Below are positions 7,222 to 14,381 of a stretch of DNA of 17,111 nt, in pieces. Position 1 is the stretch's first letter, and every line of letters begins with the position of its first letter. Below the pieces are notes generated by a model that was given only the letters and a program-made list of their open reading frames with translations, was not told the origin of the DNA and did no database searches. The translations under genes and the position numbers were made by a program. Where the stretch lies: NCBI GenBank assembly GCA_030615555.1, contig JAUWZB010000005.1, positions 1-17,111 of the forward strand, read 5' to 3'. Source of the DNA: Dehalococcoidales bacterium (GTDB taxonomy: Bacteria > Chloroflexota > Dehalococcoidia > E44-bin15).

Positions 7222-7881
7222 ATGCGTTTTGTGCTTTTGGGTGCCCCGGGCTCGGGGAAGGGGACCCAGGCAGGAGTTATTTCGGAGAGGCTGGGCATCG
7301 CCCATGTTGCCTCCGGCGACCTGTTTCGCGAGGCGGTAACTAGAGGGGATGAGTTGGGGAGACAGGCGAAGTCTTACATGGAAAAGGGTTTTCTGGTCCC
7401 TGACGAGCTAACTATCAGGATGATCCTGGAGCGCATCGTCGCTCCAGATTGCGCTAAAGGGTTTATCCTCGATGGCTTCCCCAGAACCCTGGAGCAGGCA
7501 ACAGCACTGGATCGGGCGCTGGGGGAAAGGGGAGAGACTATTGATCGGGTGTTTTATATCAAGGTTGCCACCGAGGAGCTGGTGAGGCGCTTGAGCGGTC
7601 GGTTTATCTGTCGAAGCTGCCAGACACCCTATCACTTGGTATCCTCACCACCAAAGGTAGAGGGGAGGTGTGACCTGTGCAGCGGCGAGCTTTATCAACG
7701 TCCCGACGACTTGCCCGAGACGGTGAGAAAGCGAATTGAGGTCTACTTTGAGGAGACGGCGCCACTCATCGACTACTATAAGGAAGCGGGCAAGCTGGTG
7801 GAGATCAATGGAGAGGGGGAGATCGGTGGGATAGGTGAGAGGCTGATCGCGGCCCTCCCCCAAGGATTAAAATGGGAATAA
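7222..7881 (+). CDS. adk: Adenylate kinase, long type with zinc-binding LID
   Basis: Adk catalyses ATP + AMP to 2 ADP and balances the adenylate pool in the cytosol. The 219-residue product has the P-loop GAPGSGKGT (residues 7-15), the AMP-binding SGDLFR (31-36), GFILDGFPRT (80-89) and the LID domain with C130-x2-C133 and C150-x2-C153, the four-Cys zinc type. RPDD (160-163) and RKRIEVYFEET (169-179) carry the conserved arginines. The gene is in the usual secY-adk-map order. Its end overlaps the map start (ATG 7872) by 10 bp. Confidence 0.98.
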   Translation: MRFVLLGAPGSGKGTQAGVISERLGIAHVASGDLFREAVTRGDELGRQAKSYMEKGFLVPDELTIRMILERIVAPDCAKGFILDGFPRTLEQATALDRALGERGETIDRVFYIKVATEELVRRLSGRFICRSCQTPYHLVSSPPKVEGRCDLCSGELYQRPDDLPETVRKRIEVYFEETAPLIDYYKEAGKLVEINGEGEIGGIGERLIAALPQGLKWE

Positions 7882-8624
7882 TCGTTAAATCGCCACAGGA
7901 GATCGACATCATGCGAAAGGCGGGGAGGATCGTGGCCGCCATACTTGTTCTGTTGAAGAAAAGGATTGAACCTGGTATTATCACTGAGGAATTGGACGCC
8001 ATAACTGTTCACGAGCTGAGCCAGCATGGCGCCACGTCAGCTTTTAAGGGCTACCGGGGCTTCCCTGCCAACCTGTGCGTCTCCGTTAATGAGGAGTTGG
8101 TCCATGGGAACCCGGGGAAGCGGGTGCTTGAGGATGGAGACATCGTTTCTTTGGATGTCGGCGCGATTTTTCAGGGCTTTCATGGCGATGCCGCGATCAC
8201 GGTGGGGGTGGGAAAGATTAGCCCTAGGGCTGAAGCGCTGCTGGAGGCAACCGAGGGGGCGCTGAACGTGGGGATCGCCAGCGCCCGGAGCGGCGCCCGT
8301 TTAGGGGATATCTCGGCAGCGATCCAATCCTTTGCCGAATCGAGAGGGTTCTCTGTGGTACGTGAGTATGTGGGGCATGGCATTGGCCGCCAGATGCATG
8401 AAGATCCCCAGATACCAAACTTTGGTTCCCTGGGGCAGGGGCCCCTTCTCCAAAGGGGGATGACCCTGGCTCTGGAGCCCATGGTGAACGCTGGGGACTG
8501 GCGCACTAAAGTGGGCAGTGATGGGTGGACTGTCGCTACCGCTGACGGCAACCTCTCAGCTCACTTTGAGCATACTATTGCGATCACCGATGGCGAGGCG
8601 GAGATTCTCACCACGCTTGGTTAG
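7872..8624 (+). CDS. map: Type I methionine aminopeptidase
   Basis: Map removes the initiator methionine from nascent proteins after deformylation. The 250-residue product has the pita-bread fold signature and all five metal ligands: D95 and D106 (SLDVGAIFQGFHGDAAIT), H169 (YVGHGIGRQMHED), E202 (LALEPMVN) and E233 (AHFEHTIAIT). H79 (ELVHGNP) and H176 are the conserved substrate-pocket histidines. There is no N-terminal zinc-finger extension, so this is the short bacterial form. The ATG overlaps the adk end by 10 bp. infA follows after 13 bp. Confidence 0.98.
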   Translation: MGIIVKSPQEIDIMRKAGRIVAAILVLLKKRIEPGIITEELDAITVHELSQHGATSAFKGYRGFPANLCVSVNEELVHGNPGKRVLEDGDIVSLDVGAIFQGFHGDAAITVGVGKISPRAEALLEATEGALNVGIASARSGARLGDISAAIQSFAESRGFSVVREYVGHGIGRQMHEDPQIPNFGSLGQGPLLQRGMTLALEPMVNAGDWRTKVGSDGWTVATADGNLSAHFEHTIAITDGEAEILTTLG

Positions 8625-8637
8625 GGAAAGGTAAGAT

Positions 8638-8856
8638 ATGCCCAAGAAGGAAGTAATCGAGGTTGAGGGGACAGTAATCGAGCCCTTGCCCAACACCATG
8701 TTCCGTGTTGAGCTAGCTAATGGGCACAAGGTACTGGCCCACATATCGGGGAAGATGAGAATACATTACATCAAGATCCTTCCTGGTGATAAGGTATTGG
8801 TGGAGCTTTCCCCCTATGACCTAACGAGGGGCAGGATCACCTATCGTTTTAAATAG
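8638..8856 (+). CDS. infA: Translation initiation factor IF-1
   Basis: IF-1 occupies the 30S A site during initiation and assists IF-2 and IF-3. The 72-residue product is an S1-type OB fold of canonical length: [47 protein letters not shown] and [16 protein letters not shown], nearly identical to the family consensus. A GGAAAGG sequence lies just upstream of ATG 8638. rpmJ begins 10 bp after the stop. Confidence 0.98.
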   Translation: MPKKEVIEVEGTVIEPLPNTMFRVELANGHKVLAHISGKMRIHYIKILPGDKVLVELSPYDLTRGRITYRFK

Positions 8857-8866
8857 AGGATTTATT

Positions 8867-8980
8867 ATGAAGGTTCGGGCCTCAGTTAAGCCGCGATGTG
8901 AAAAATGTAAGGTGGTAAAGCGAAAGGGTGTTGTCCGGGTGATCTGCGAGAACCCGAGACATAAACAGAGGCAGGGCTAG
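8867..8980 (+). CDS. rpmJ: 50S ribosomal protein L36, zinc-binding form
   Basis: L36 is the smallest 50S protein. Direct translation from ATG 8867 gives 37 residues, [20 protein letters not shown] followed by [17 protein letters not shown], and a TAG stop. C11, C14, C27 and H32 form the zinc site of the Cys-containing form. The family length is 37-38. AGAGGA (8855-8860) lies 6 nt upstream. The infA-rpmJ-rpsM order is the standard one. Confidence 0.97.
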   Translation: MKVRASVKPRCEKCKVVKRKGVVRVICENPRHKQRQG

Positions 8981-9062
8981 GTTTTCGAACTAGGGGCAAA
9001 GGTGAGAAAATAGGGAGCTATTTCGAAAGCATATCTTGCTCCCATCAACTAAGGCGAAAAAA
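8981..9062 (+). other. Leader between rpmJ and rpsM with a candidate stem-loop
   Basis: This 82-bp gap heads the alpha-operon genes. GGGAGC (9013-9018) and GCTCCC (9038-9043) are perfect inverted repeats around a 19-nt loop. TTCGAA occurs at 8984-8989 and again inside the loop at 9022-9027. An AAGG 8 nt before the rpsM ATG is the only Shine-Dalgarno-like site. In E. coli the equivalent region is the S4-binding autoregulatory leader; a similar role here is only a guess. Confidence 0.45.
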
Positions 9063-9446
9063 ATGGCGAGGATAGCAGGAGTAGACCTCCCCAAGAACAA
9101 GCGAATCGAGATTGGATTGTGCTATATCTACGGTATTGGACACTCCGCGAGCCAGAGAATCCTGGCGCAAACTGGGGTTGACCCTAATACCAAAGTCAGG
9201 GACCTTAGCGAGGGGGAGGCTAGCCGGATTCGGGAGGTTATCGATCGCGAATGCGAGGTGGAAGGGGAACTGAGGCGGAAGGTCAATCTCAACATTAAGC
9301 GGCTCATCGAGATCGGCAGCTACCGTGGCATCAGGCATCGCCGTGGGTTGCCCGTTCATGGGCAGCGCACCCGAACCAACGCCCGCACCAAAAAGGGTGC
9401 CCGCAAGACTGTCGCCGGGCGCCGCCGCACCGTGACCAGGAAGTAA
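9063..9446 (+). CDS. rpsM: 30S ribosomal protein S13
   Basis: S13 lies in the 30S head and contacts the P-site tRNA and the 50S central protuberance. The 127-residue product starts with the canonical [19 protein letters not shown] and contains [23 protein letters not shown] [37 protein letters not shown] sequence, and a basic C-terminal tail ending [16 protein letters not shown] 9063 is chosen over a TTG 27 bp upstream because of this N-terminus. rpsK follows after 9 bp. Confidence 0.97.
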   Translation: MARIAGVDLPKNKRIEIGLCYIYGIGHSASQRILAQTGVDPNTKVRDLSEGEASRIREVIDRECEVEGELRRKVNLNIKRLIEIGSYRGIRHRRGLPVHGQRTRTNARTKKGARKTVAGRRRTVTRK

Positions 9447-9455
9447 AGGAGCGCT

Positions 9456-9851
9456 ATGCCAGAGAAGAAGAAACCGACGAGGGTTAAAAGAAGGGAAAGA
9501 AAGGCCATCCCCAAGGGTCGTGCCTATATCCAATCCACCTTCAATAATACCATCATCACCCTTACCGACCCCTCGGGCAATGCCATCGCCTGGGGGAGTT
9601 CGGGCACCGCTGGCTTTAAAGGATCGCGCAAGGGAACTCCCTATGCCGCGCAGCTTGCTGCAGACCAGACGGCGAGGAGGGGGATGGAGCATGGGCTGAG
9701 GCAGGTTGAGGTCTATGTGAAGGGGCCGGGGAGCGGGCGTGAAGCGGCGATCCGCTCACTCCAATCGGCAGGACTCACGATTACCGGGATCAGGGATGTA
9801 ACCCCCATCCCCCACAATGGCTGCCGGCCCAGAAAGAGGAGGAGGGTATAA
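9456..9851 (+). CDS. rpsK: 30S ribosomal protein S11
   Basis: S11 forms the 30S platform near the mRNA exit and the Shine-Dalgarno helix. The 131-residue product has a basic N-terminal extension, then [66 protein letters not shown] and the conserved end [23 protein letters not shown] lies 5 nt upstream of ATG 9456. The usual next gene, rpsD, is displaced by an inserted membrane-protein gene. Confidence 0.98.
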   Translation: MPEKKKPTRVKRRERKAIPKGRAYIQSTFNNTIITLTDPSGNAIAWGSSGTAGFKGSRKGTPYAAQLAADQTARRGMEHGLRQVEVYVKGPGSGREAAIRSLQSAGLTITGIRDVTPIPHNGCRPRKRRRV

Positions 9852-9868
9852 GCAAAGCTTTCATCAGA

Positions 9869-9875
9869 AAGGAGG
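9869..9875 (+). promoter_or_regulatory. Strong Shine-Dalgarno site with no ATG/GTG/TTG at the right distance
   Basis: AAGGAGG lies 17 bp after the rpsK stop. Six nt downstream, in the membrane-protein frame, is CTG (9882), followed by an open run into the protein. The next in-frame ordinary start is TTG 9918, 42 nt away. This suggests a CTG start or, less likely, a site acting on another frame. Confidence 0.5.
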
Positions 9876-9917
9876 CTATTCCTGAAATCTGAAACCAGTG
9901 AGCTCAAAGCGAGGAAT

Positions 9918-10667
9918 TTGGGCAATATCCTGGGCGACACCTTTAGAATCTATGACGGGAGCTTCCTACGGCTAGTGGCCATCGTGGCTATTGTATCGGT
10001 TCCCCTAGCTATTATAGGGGGTGTTGTCGCAACCCTAATGCTACCAACTGTGACAGCGGAGGAATTCGCTGTAGGTCTATTCATTCTAGGAATAATAATA
10101 ATTTTAGTGGCATCTATCCTGCTTTACCCCCTGATGTATGGTGCCATGATTCATGCTGTCTCGGAGCAGCACTTTCGTCCGCCGGGCATCGGTCGGGCAT
10201 ATGGGTTTGCCTGGCGAAGGCTGGGAGCGCTGGTCGGGGCTGGGATTCTCGCCGGACTTGCAGTCTTAGGTATGGCGATAACCATAATCGGCATCCCCTT
10301 CGCTATCTACTTCGGGGTCAGGTGGTCTTTTATCTGGCAGGCGGCACTCTTAGAGGGCTATGGCCCGATGGGTGCCCTCTCCGGAAGCTCAGCCTTGGTC
10401 AAGGGCAACTGGTGGCGCGTTTTTGGCATCCTTCTCGTGTTAGGTCTCATAGTGGGGGGGGTAAGTTTTATTGTCGGTATGATAATATGGCCGCTGCCGG
10501 AAGTGGCATCGTCGATTATTGAAACTATAGTGGGGATCATATTAGCCCCCATCTTTATAGTTGGTGCCACCCTGCTATACTATGATTTGCGCCTCAAAAA
10601 GGAAGGCTACAACCTGGAGGTGATGGCAGTGGAGATCGGCACCTCGCCTGGGGAAAGCGTGCCCTAG
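9918..10667 (+). CDS. Integral membrane protein, GPDPase-membrane-domain-like, function unknown
   Basis: At least 249 residues with about five to six hydrophobic segments (residues roughly 17-43, 51-80, 104-134, 168-191 and 200-222). The pattern LGNILGDTFRIYDGSFLRL at the start, GALSGSSALVKGNWWRVFGILL in the middle and LLYYDLRLKKEGYNLE at the end resembles poorly characterised membrane proteins related to the membrane domain of glycerophosphodiester phosphodiesterases (PF10110-like); no catalytic domain is present. The coordinate uses TTG 9918, but its GAGG is only 3 nt away, and a CTG at 9882 has a better site and would add 12 residues (LKSETSELKARN). It sits between rpsK and rpsD, where most bacteria have no gene. 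Some codon choices (ATA, CTA) look less typical than in the neighbours. Confidence 0.82.
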   Translation: MGNILGDTFRIYDGSFLRLVAIVAIVSVPLAIIGGVVATLMLPTVTAEEFAVGLFILGIIIILVASILLYPLMYGAMIHAVSEQHFRPPGIGRAYGFAWRRLGALVGAGILAGLAVLGMAITIIGIPFAIYFGVRWSFIWQAALLEGYGPMGALSGSSALVKGNWWRVFGILLVLGLIVGGVSFIVGMIIWPLPEVASSIIETIVGIILAPIFIVGATLLYYDLRLKKEGYNLEVMAVEIGTSPGESVP

Positions 10668-10691
10668 TTAAAAAAGGAGTAGGGTGAAAAA

Positions 10692-11318
10692 ATGGCTCGC
10701 TACATAGGACCGGTTTGTCGGCTCTGCCGGCGGCAGAACGAGAAGCTGATGTTAAAAGGGGAGCGGTGCACTACCAAAAAGTGCGCTATGGAGCGGCGCA
10801 GTCTGCCCCCCGGTCGGCAGCGACCGCAGCGCCGAAAAATATCTGACCGCGGCCTCCAGCTAAGGGAGAAGCAGAAGGCGAGGCATACCTACGGATTGCT
10901 GGAAAGGCAGTTCCGCAAGCATTTCGCTGAGGCGGAGAGGCGGCCGGGGGTCACCGGCGAAAACCTGCTCCAGATTCTGGAGATGAGGCTTGATAATGTG
11001 GTCTATCGACTTGGTTTCGCTGACTCGCGAAGGCAGGCTCGCCAGATAGTGCGCCATGGCCATATCACCATTAATGGGCGTAAGATGGATATCCCCTCTT
11101 ACGTGGTTAAGGTGGGGGATGTGATCGCGTGGCGGGAAAGGGGCACTGGAACGGAGTACTACAAGAGGGTGGCTCGGCAGATCGCGGATAAGATAGTTCC
11201 CGAGTGGCTGAGCCTGGATCGGGAAAAGCTCTCTGGTCGAGTCCTTACCCCGCCCAACCGCAGTGACATCGACCTTAGGATCGATGAGAAAGTCATCGTG
11301 GAGTATTATTCCCGATAG
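10692..11318 (+). CDS. rpsD: 30S ribosomal protein S4, zinc-binding form
   Basis: S4 is a primary 16S rRNA-binding assembly protein and, in E. coli, the alpha-operon repressor. The 208-residue product has C9-x2-C12, C26 and C31 in the N-terminal zinc site, [22 protein letters not shown], and the S4 RNA-binding domain (residues about 96-160: [38 protein letters not shown]). The end [12 protein letters not shown] is typical. AAGGAG at 10674-10679 is the likely ribosome site. The gene restarts normal operon order after the membrane-protein insertion. Confidence 0.98.
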   Translation: MARYIGPVCRLCRRQNEKLMLKGERCTTKKCAMERRSLPPGRQRPQRRKISDRGLQLREKQKARHTYGLLERQFRKHFAEAERRPGVTGENLLQILEMRLDNVVYRLGFADSRRQARQIVRHGHITINGRKMDIPSYVVKVGDVIAWRERGTGTEYYKRVARQIADKIVPEWLSLDREKLSGRVLTPPNRSDIDLRIDEKVIVEYYSR

Positions 11319-11324
11319 TTTTTT

Positions 11325-11330
11325 GGAGGT
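11325..11330 (+). promoter_or_regulatory. Shine-Dalgarno site deciding the rpoA TTG start
   Basis: GGAGGT lies 6 nt before TTG 11337, in an 18-bp gap after rpsD. No in-frame ATG or GTG gives a standard alpha N-terminus, so the TTG start is well supported. Confidence 0.8.
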
Positions 11331-11336
11331 AACTAC

Positions 11337-12311
11337 TTGTCTGACGTCGTGATACCACAAATAGAATGTGCGGAAATCTCTGACAAATATGGTCGCTTCA
11401 TCAGCGAGCCTCTGGAGAGGGGCTCTGGCATCACCCTGGGCAATGCCCTGCGGCGGGTGCTCATTAGCTCCCTTCCCGGTGCCGCGGTAACATGGATCAT
11501 GATTGAGGGGGTACAGCACGAGTTCTCCACCATCCCCTGCGTGAAGGAGGACACTATAGACTTTCTCCTGAATGTCAAGGCGATTAGGCTCCGTTCCCTC
11601 TCATCCCGTGGGGGTAAACTGACCCTGAAAGCTGAGGGTGAGGGTCACGTTTTAGCTGGCGACATCGAGCCCTCGGCCGATTTTGAGGTGGTGAATCCCG
11701 AGCTTCACCTGGCCACCCTGGATTCCCCCGAGGCCAAGCTAATCGTGGAGTTCAATGTGGAGCAGGACAAGGGATATCGGCCTACGGGCCAGAGCGATGG
11801 TCTTCCCCTCGGGGTGATCCCCGTAGATGCTGTCTTCACCCCCGTGCGCAAGGTTAATTATAGTATCGAGACCATCAGTGTGGGGCAACTCAGCTACGAG
11901 AGACTGATCCTCGATGTGTGGACCGATGGTACCATATCCCCGGTTGATGCGGTGAGTCAGAGCGCCCATCTGTTAATCGAGCAATTCCAGCTATTTTATG
12001 AACTCGCCAGGGTCCCTCTAAGGGTGGGGGAAAAACAGCCTCGTCTCCCGCTCCCCCTGAAGCAATATAATATGCCTATTGAGGAGCTTGGCCTTTCCGT
12101 GCGCACCTTTAACTGCCTGAAGAGGGCCGGGATCACCAAGGCAGGGGAGCTACTTGAGAAGAGCGAGGAGGAATTGCTTAAAATAAAAAACTTCGGGCAG
12201 AAGGCGCTGGAGGAGGTGATGGGGCAGTTCAAGGCGATGGGCTTCGTCTCGGAGGAGGGTGAGGAAGCGGAGGAGGACCAGGCGGAAGATGGACCAGCGG
12301 AGGATGTTTAG
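11337..12311 (+). CDS. rpoA: DNA-directed RNA polymerase alpha subunit
   Basis: Alpha dimerises to nucleate RNA polymerase assembly, and its C-terminal domain contacts UP elements and activators. The 324-residue product has the N-terminal domain (residues 1 to about 230: GRFISEPLERGSGITLGNALRRVLISSLPGAAV, FSTIPCVKEDTIDFLLNVK, NYSIETISVGQ, LILDVWTDGTISP) and the C-terminal domain (about 246-304: IEELGLSVRTFNCLKRAGI, LLKIKNFGQKALEEV) with R256, N259, C260 and K289 at positions matching the E. coli DNA-contact residues. The last 18 or so residues are strongly acidic (EEGEEAEEDQAEDGPAEDV), an unusual tail. Start is TTG. rplQ follows after 3 bp. Confidence 0.98.
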   Translation: MSDVVIPQIECAEISDKYGRFISEPLERGSGITLGNALRRVLISSLPGAAVTWIMIEGVQHEFSTIPCVKEDTIDFLLNVKAIRLRSLSSRGGKLTLKAEGEGHVLAGDIEPSADFEVVNPELHLATLDSPEAKLIVEFNVEQDKGYRPTGQSDGLPLGVIPVDAVFTPVRKVNYSIETISVGQLSYERLILDVWTDGTISPVDAVSQSAHLLIEQFQLFYELARVPLRVGEKQPRLPLPLKQYNMPIEELGLSVRTFNCLKRAGITKAGELLEKSEEELLKIKNFGQKALEEVMGQFKAMGFVSEEGEEAEEDQAEDGPAEDV

Positions 12312-12314
12312 CGC

Positions 12315-12668
12315 ATGAGGCACCGTGTTGCCGGTCGAAAGCTCTCCAGGCCGACAGGTCACCGGGTTTTGATGTATCGAAACCTGGTAACCGACCTTTT
12401 AAGATATGGAAAGATCGTGACCACCGAGGCTAAGGCGAAAGAGGTTCGGGGCATGGCAGAGAGGATAATCACCCTGGGCAAGGATGGCACCCTGCATAGC
12501 CGTCGTCAGGCGCTGGCATTTGTAAGCGATAAGAGGGTGGTGGCGAAGTTGTTCGATGAGCTTGCCCCCAGGTATGCCCAGCGCCCCGGTGGCTATACCC
12601 GGATAATTAAACTTAGGCCTCGCCTCGGCGATGGCGCTCCCATGGCGCAACTGGAATTGGTGGAGTAA
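12315..12668 (+). CDS. rplQ: 50S ribosomal protein L17
   Basis: L17 lies near the exit tunnel. The 117-residue product is the usual length: [45 protein letters not shown] at the start, [11 protein letters not shown], and the C-terminal [26 protein letters not shown]. It lies three bases after rpoA and two before truA, so expression is probably coupled to both. No odd residues were noticed. Confidence 0.98.
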   Translation: MRHRVAGRKLSRPTGHRVLMYRNLVTDLLRYGKIVTTEAKAKEVRGMAERIITLGKDGTLHSRRQALAFVSDKRVVAKLFDELAPRYAQRPGGYTRIIKLRPRLGDGAPMAQLELVE

Positions 12669-12670
12669 TT

Positions 12671-13417
12671 ATGAAGATCGCCCTTATTGTGGAATATGAG
12701 GGCACCAGATACCATGGATCTCAGATTCAGGCAAGTGTGCCCACCATTCAGGGTGAGCTTGAGTGTGCCCTAATGATGGTTACCGGGGAGAGGATTCGCA
12801 CCTCATCTGCCTGCCGCACGGACCAGGGGGTTCACGCCAAAGGGCAGGTGGTTGCCTTGCGCACTGATTCCCTGCTCCCCCCAAAAACCCTTGCCCAGGC
12901 GCTGAACTATTATCTGCCGGATGATATCGCCATTAGGGATGCTTTTGAGGTTAACGATGGTTTCGATCCCAGGAGAGATGCCTTGAGCAGGGAGTATTGC
13001 TACTACATCTGGAATAGCGCTACCCCTTCCCCGCTCCTGCGGCGGAGTGCCTATTTTGTGCCCAGGCCTCTCGAGATCGCAGCGATGAACGAGGCCTGTC
13101 AGGCCCTTTTGGGGACGCATGATTTCGCTCCCTTTGCCAGCTCTCTCAATGGTCGAAAGAATACGGTGCGCACCATTTATCGGGCGGGGGTGGTCAGAGA
13201 GGGCGATTTAGTGACCAGCCACATGGTGGCCCATTCCTTCTTACCTCATCAGGTGCGCCATACCATGGGCGCCCTGGTGAAGGTGGGACTGGGGAAAAGC
13301 GATGTGACAGCCTTTTATGAGATTTTGCGGTCAAAAAAGCCCGCTGCAGCAGGGCCTGCCCTCCCGCCCCATGGGCTGTGTCTTTTGAAGGTTAATTACC
13401 CTGGTGGGGTGAAATGA
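12671..13417 (+). CDS. truA: tRNA pseudouridine(38-40) synthase TruA
   Basis: TruA converts uridines 38-40 of the tRNA anticodon arm to pseudouridine. The 248-residue product has an N-terminal [22 protein letters not shown], the catalytic loop [13 protein letters not shown] with nucleophile D51, [18 protein letters not shown], the G-THDF-F-S block ([12 protein letters not shown]) and the C-terminal [19 protein letters not shown]. The GSQ after the first strand replaces the more common GWQ/GFQ. It lies in the usual rplQ-truA-rplM order, and its stop overlaps the rplM start (ATGA). Confidence 0.96.
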   Translation: MKIALIVEYEGTRYHGSQIQASVPTIQGELECALMMVTGERIRTSSACRTDQGVHAKGQVVALRTDSLLPPKTLAQALNYYLPDDIAIRDAFEVNDGFDPRRDALSREYCYYIWNSATPSPLLRRSAYFVPRPLEIAAMNEACQALLGTHDFAPFASSLNGRKNTVRTIYRAGVVREGDLVTSHMVAHSFLPHQVRHTMGALVKVGLGKSDVTAFYEILRSKKPAAAGPALPPHGLCLLKVNYPGGVK

Positions 13418-13857
13418 AGACCTATAGCACCAAATCCTCGGATCTGACGCCCCAGTGGCATGTTATCGATGCCTCAGGGAAGACCCTGGGTCGGCTGGCA
13501 TCGGAGGTGGCCACCCTGCTCCTGGGTAAACACAAGCCTATATACACCCCTCACCTGAATACCGGGGACTTCGTCATTGTGGTAAATGCGGCGAAGGTCA
13601 GGGTGACCGGTAAAAAGGCTCAGCAAAAGGTCTACCATCGTCATTCCAATTATCCCGGCGGACTCAAAAGCACCACCTTTGCCAAGATGCTAGAGACCCA
13701 CCCCACTCGGGTGATCGAATCTGCCGTGAAGGGGATGATTCCTCACAATCGGCTGGGACGAGATATGATGAGCAGGCTTAAGGTCTATGCGGGAGATACA
13801 CACCCCCATCAAGCTCAGGCGGGGAAAGCTGAAGGAGGGGGCGTAGTTGAACGATAA
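13414..13857 (+). CDS. rplM: 50S ribosomal protein L13
   Basis: L13 is an early-assembly 23S rRNA-binding protein. The 147-residue product has [72 protein letters not shown] and [23 protein letters not shown], matching the family through residue about 135. The C-terminus is a short variable Gly/Glu stretch. It overlaps truA by 4 bp and rpsI by 11 bp. In most bacteria rplM and rpsI form a pair, as here. Confidence 0.98.
   Translation: MKTYSTKSSDLTPQWHVIDASGKTLGRLASEVATLLLGKHKPIYTPHLNTGDFVIVVNAAKVRVTGKKAQQKVYHRHSNYPGGLKSTTFAKMLETHPTRVIESAVKGMIPHNRLGRDMMSRLKVYAGDTHPHQAQAGKAEGGGVVER
13832..13840 (+). promoter_or_regulatory. Shine-Dalgarno site deciding the rpsI TTG start
   Basis: AAGGAGGGG lies inside the end of rplM and 6 nt before TTG 13847. 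The TTG gives the expected S9 N-terminus, [20 protein letters not shown], and overlaps rplM by 11 bp. Confidence 0.8.
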
Positions 13858-14242
13858 GGGCTACTTTTACGCCACGGGAAGAAGGAAGAACGCGGTGGCT
13901 CGGGTGAGGCTGTTTCCGGGGGCGGGCGCCATTGTGGTCAATGGCCAGCCCTATGAGGAGCTATTCCTTCAGGAGAGGCTCAGGAAGGCGATCCTGGAGC
14001 CGCTGGTGGTGACCGATAGCTTGGAAGGGTTCAATGTTAGCGTTAAGGTGACCGGGGGTGGCTATACGGGGCAGGCAGGTGCCATCCGACACGGAATTGC
14101 CCGTGCCCTGGTGGCCGCTGATGAGAACCTGAAGCCGCTACTGCGCAGTTATGGGCTTCTTACCCGTGACCCTCGAGTGAAGGAACGAAAGAAATACGGC
14201 CTGGTCCGCGCCCGTAAAGCAAAGCAGTATACAAAGCGATAA
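13847..14242 (+). CDS. rpsI: 30S ribosomal protein S9
   Basis: S9 sits in the 30S head; its C-terminal tail reaches the P-site tRNA. The 131-residue product has [56 protein letters not shown] and the end [24 protein letters not shown], with the family's terminal Lys-Arg. Start is TTG with a strong ribosome site. It is the last plus-strand gene and faces the convergent sugar-metabolism genes across a 139-bp gap. Confidence 0.97.
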   Translation: MNDKGYFYATGRRKNAVARVRLFPGAGAIVVNGQPYEELFLQERLRKAILEPLVVTDSLEGFNVSVKVTGGGYTGQAGAIRHGIARALVAADENLKPLLRSYGLLTRDPRVKERKKYGLVRARKAKQYTKR

Positions 14243-14244
14243 AA

Positions 14245-14281
14245 TCTCATGCGCCTTGGGTATTTACCCTGAAGAATGAGA
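14245..14281. terminator. Imperfect stem-loop in the convergent gap, weak terminator candidate
   Basis: TCTCAT (14245-14250) pairs with ATGAGA (14276-14281), and the inner GGGTA (14258-14262) pairs with TACCC (14265-14269) around a very tight TT turn, with unpaired bases between. Downstream on the plus strand there is no U-run; on the minus strand a short TTTT follows. It could end transcription of the minus-strand genes better than that of rpsI. Position between convergent genes supports the idea, but the stem is poor. Confidence 0.35.
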
Positions 14282-14381
14282 CAAAACGCGAATATTTCGA
14301 ATAGTTCGAAAGGCTTGGGCGATTCGAAAAGTTCGAAGCAACGAGTCGAGAGAAACCAAGGCCGCGAATAGTTCGAAAAAT
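14282..14381. repeat. TTCGAA-rich 9-nt periodic array in the convergent gap
   Basis: TTCGAA occurs at 14296, 14305, 14323, 14332 and 14372. The pairs 14296/14305 and 14323/14332 are 9 nt apart, and CGAA at 14365 and 14374 keeps the same spacing. The degenerate unit is about TTCGAAAAG or TTCGAATAG. Similar CGAA words at 9-nt spacing occur in the leaders of rpsN, rpsH and adk. The role is unknown. Confidence 0.7.
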
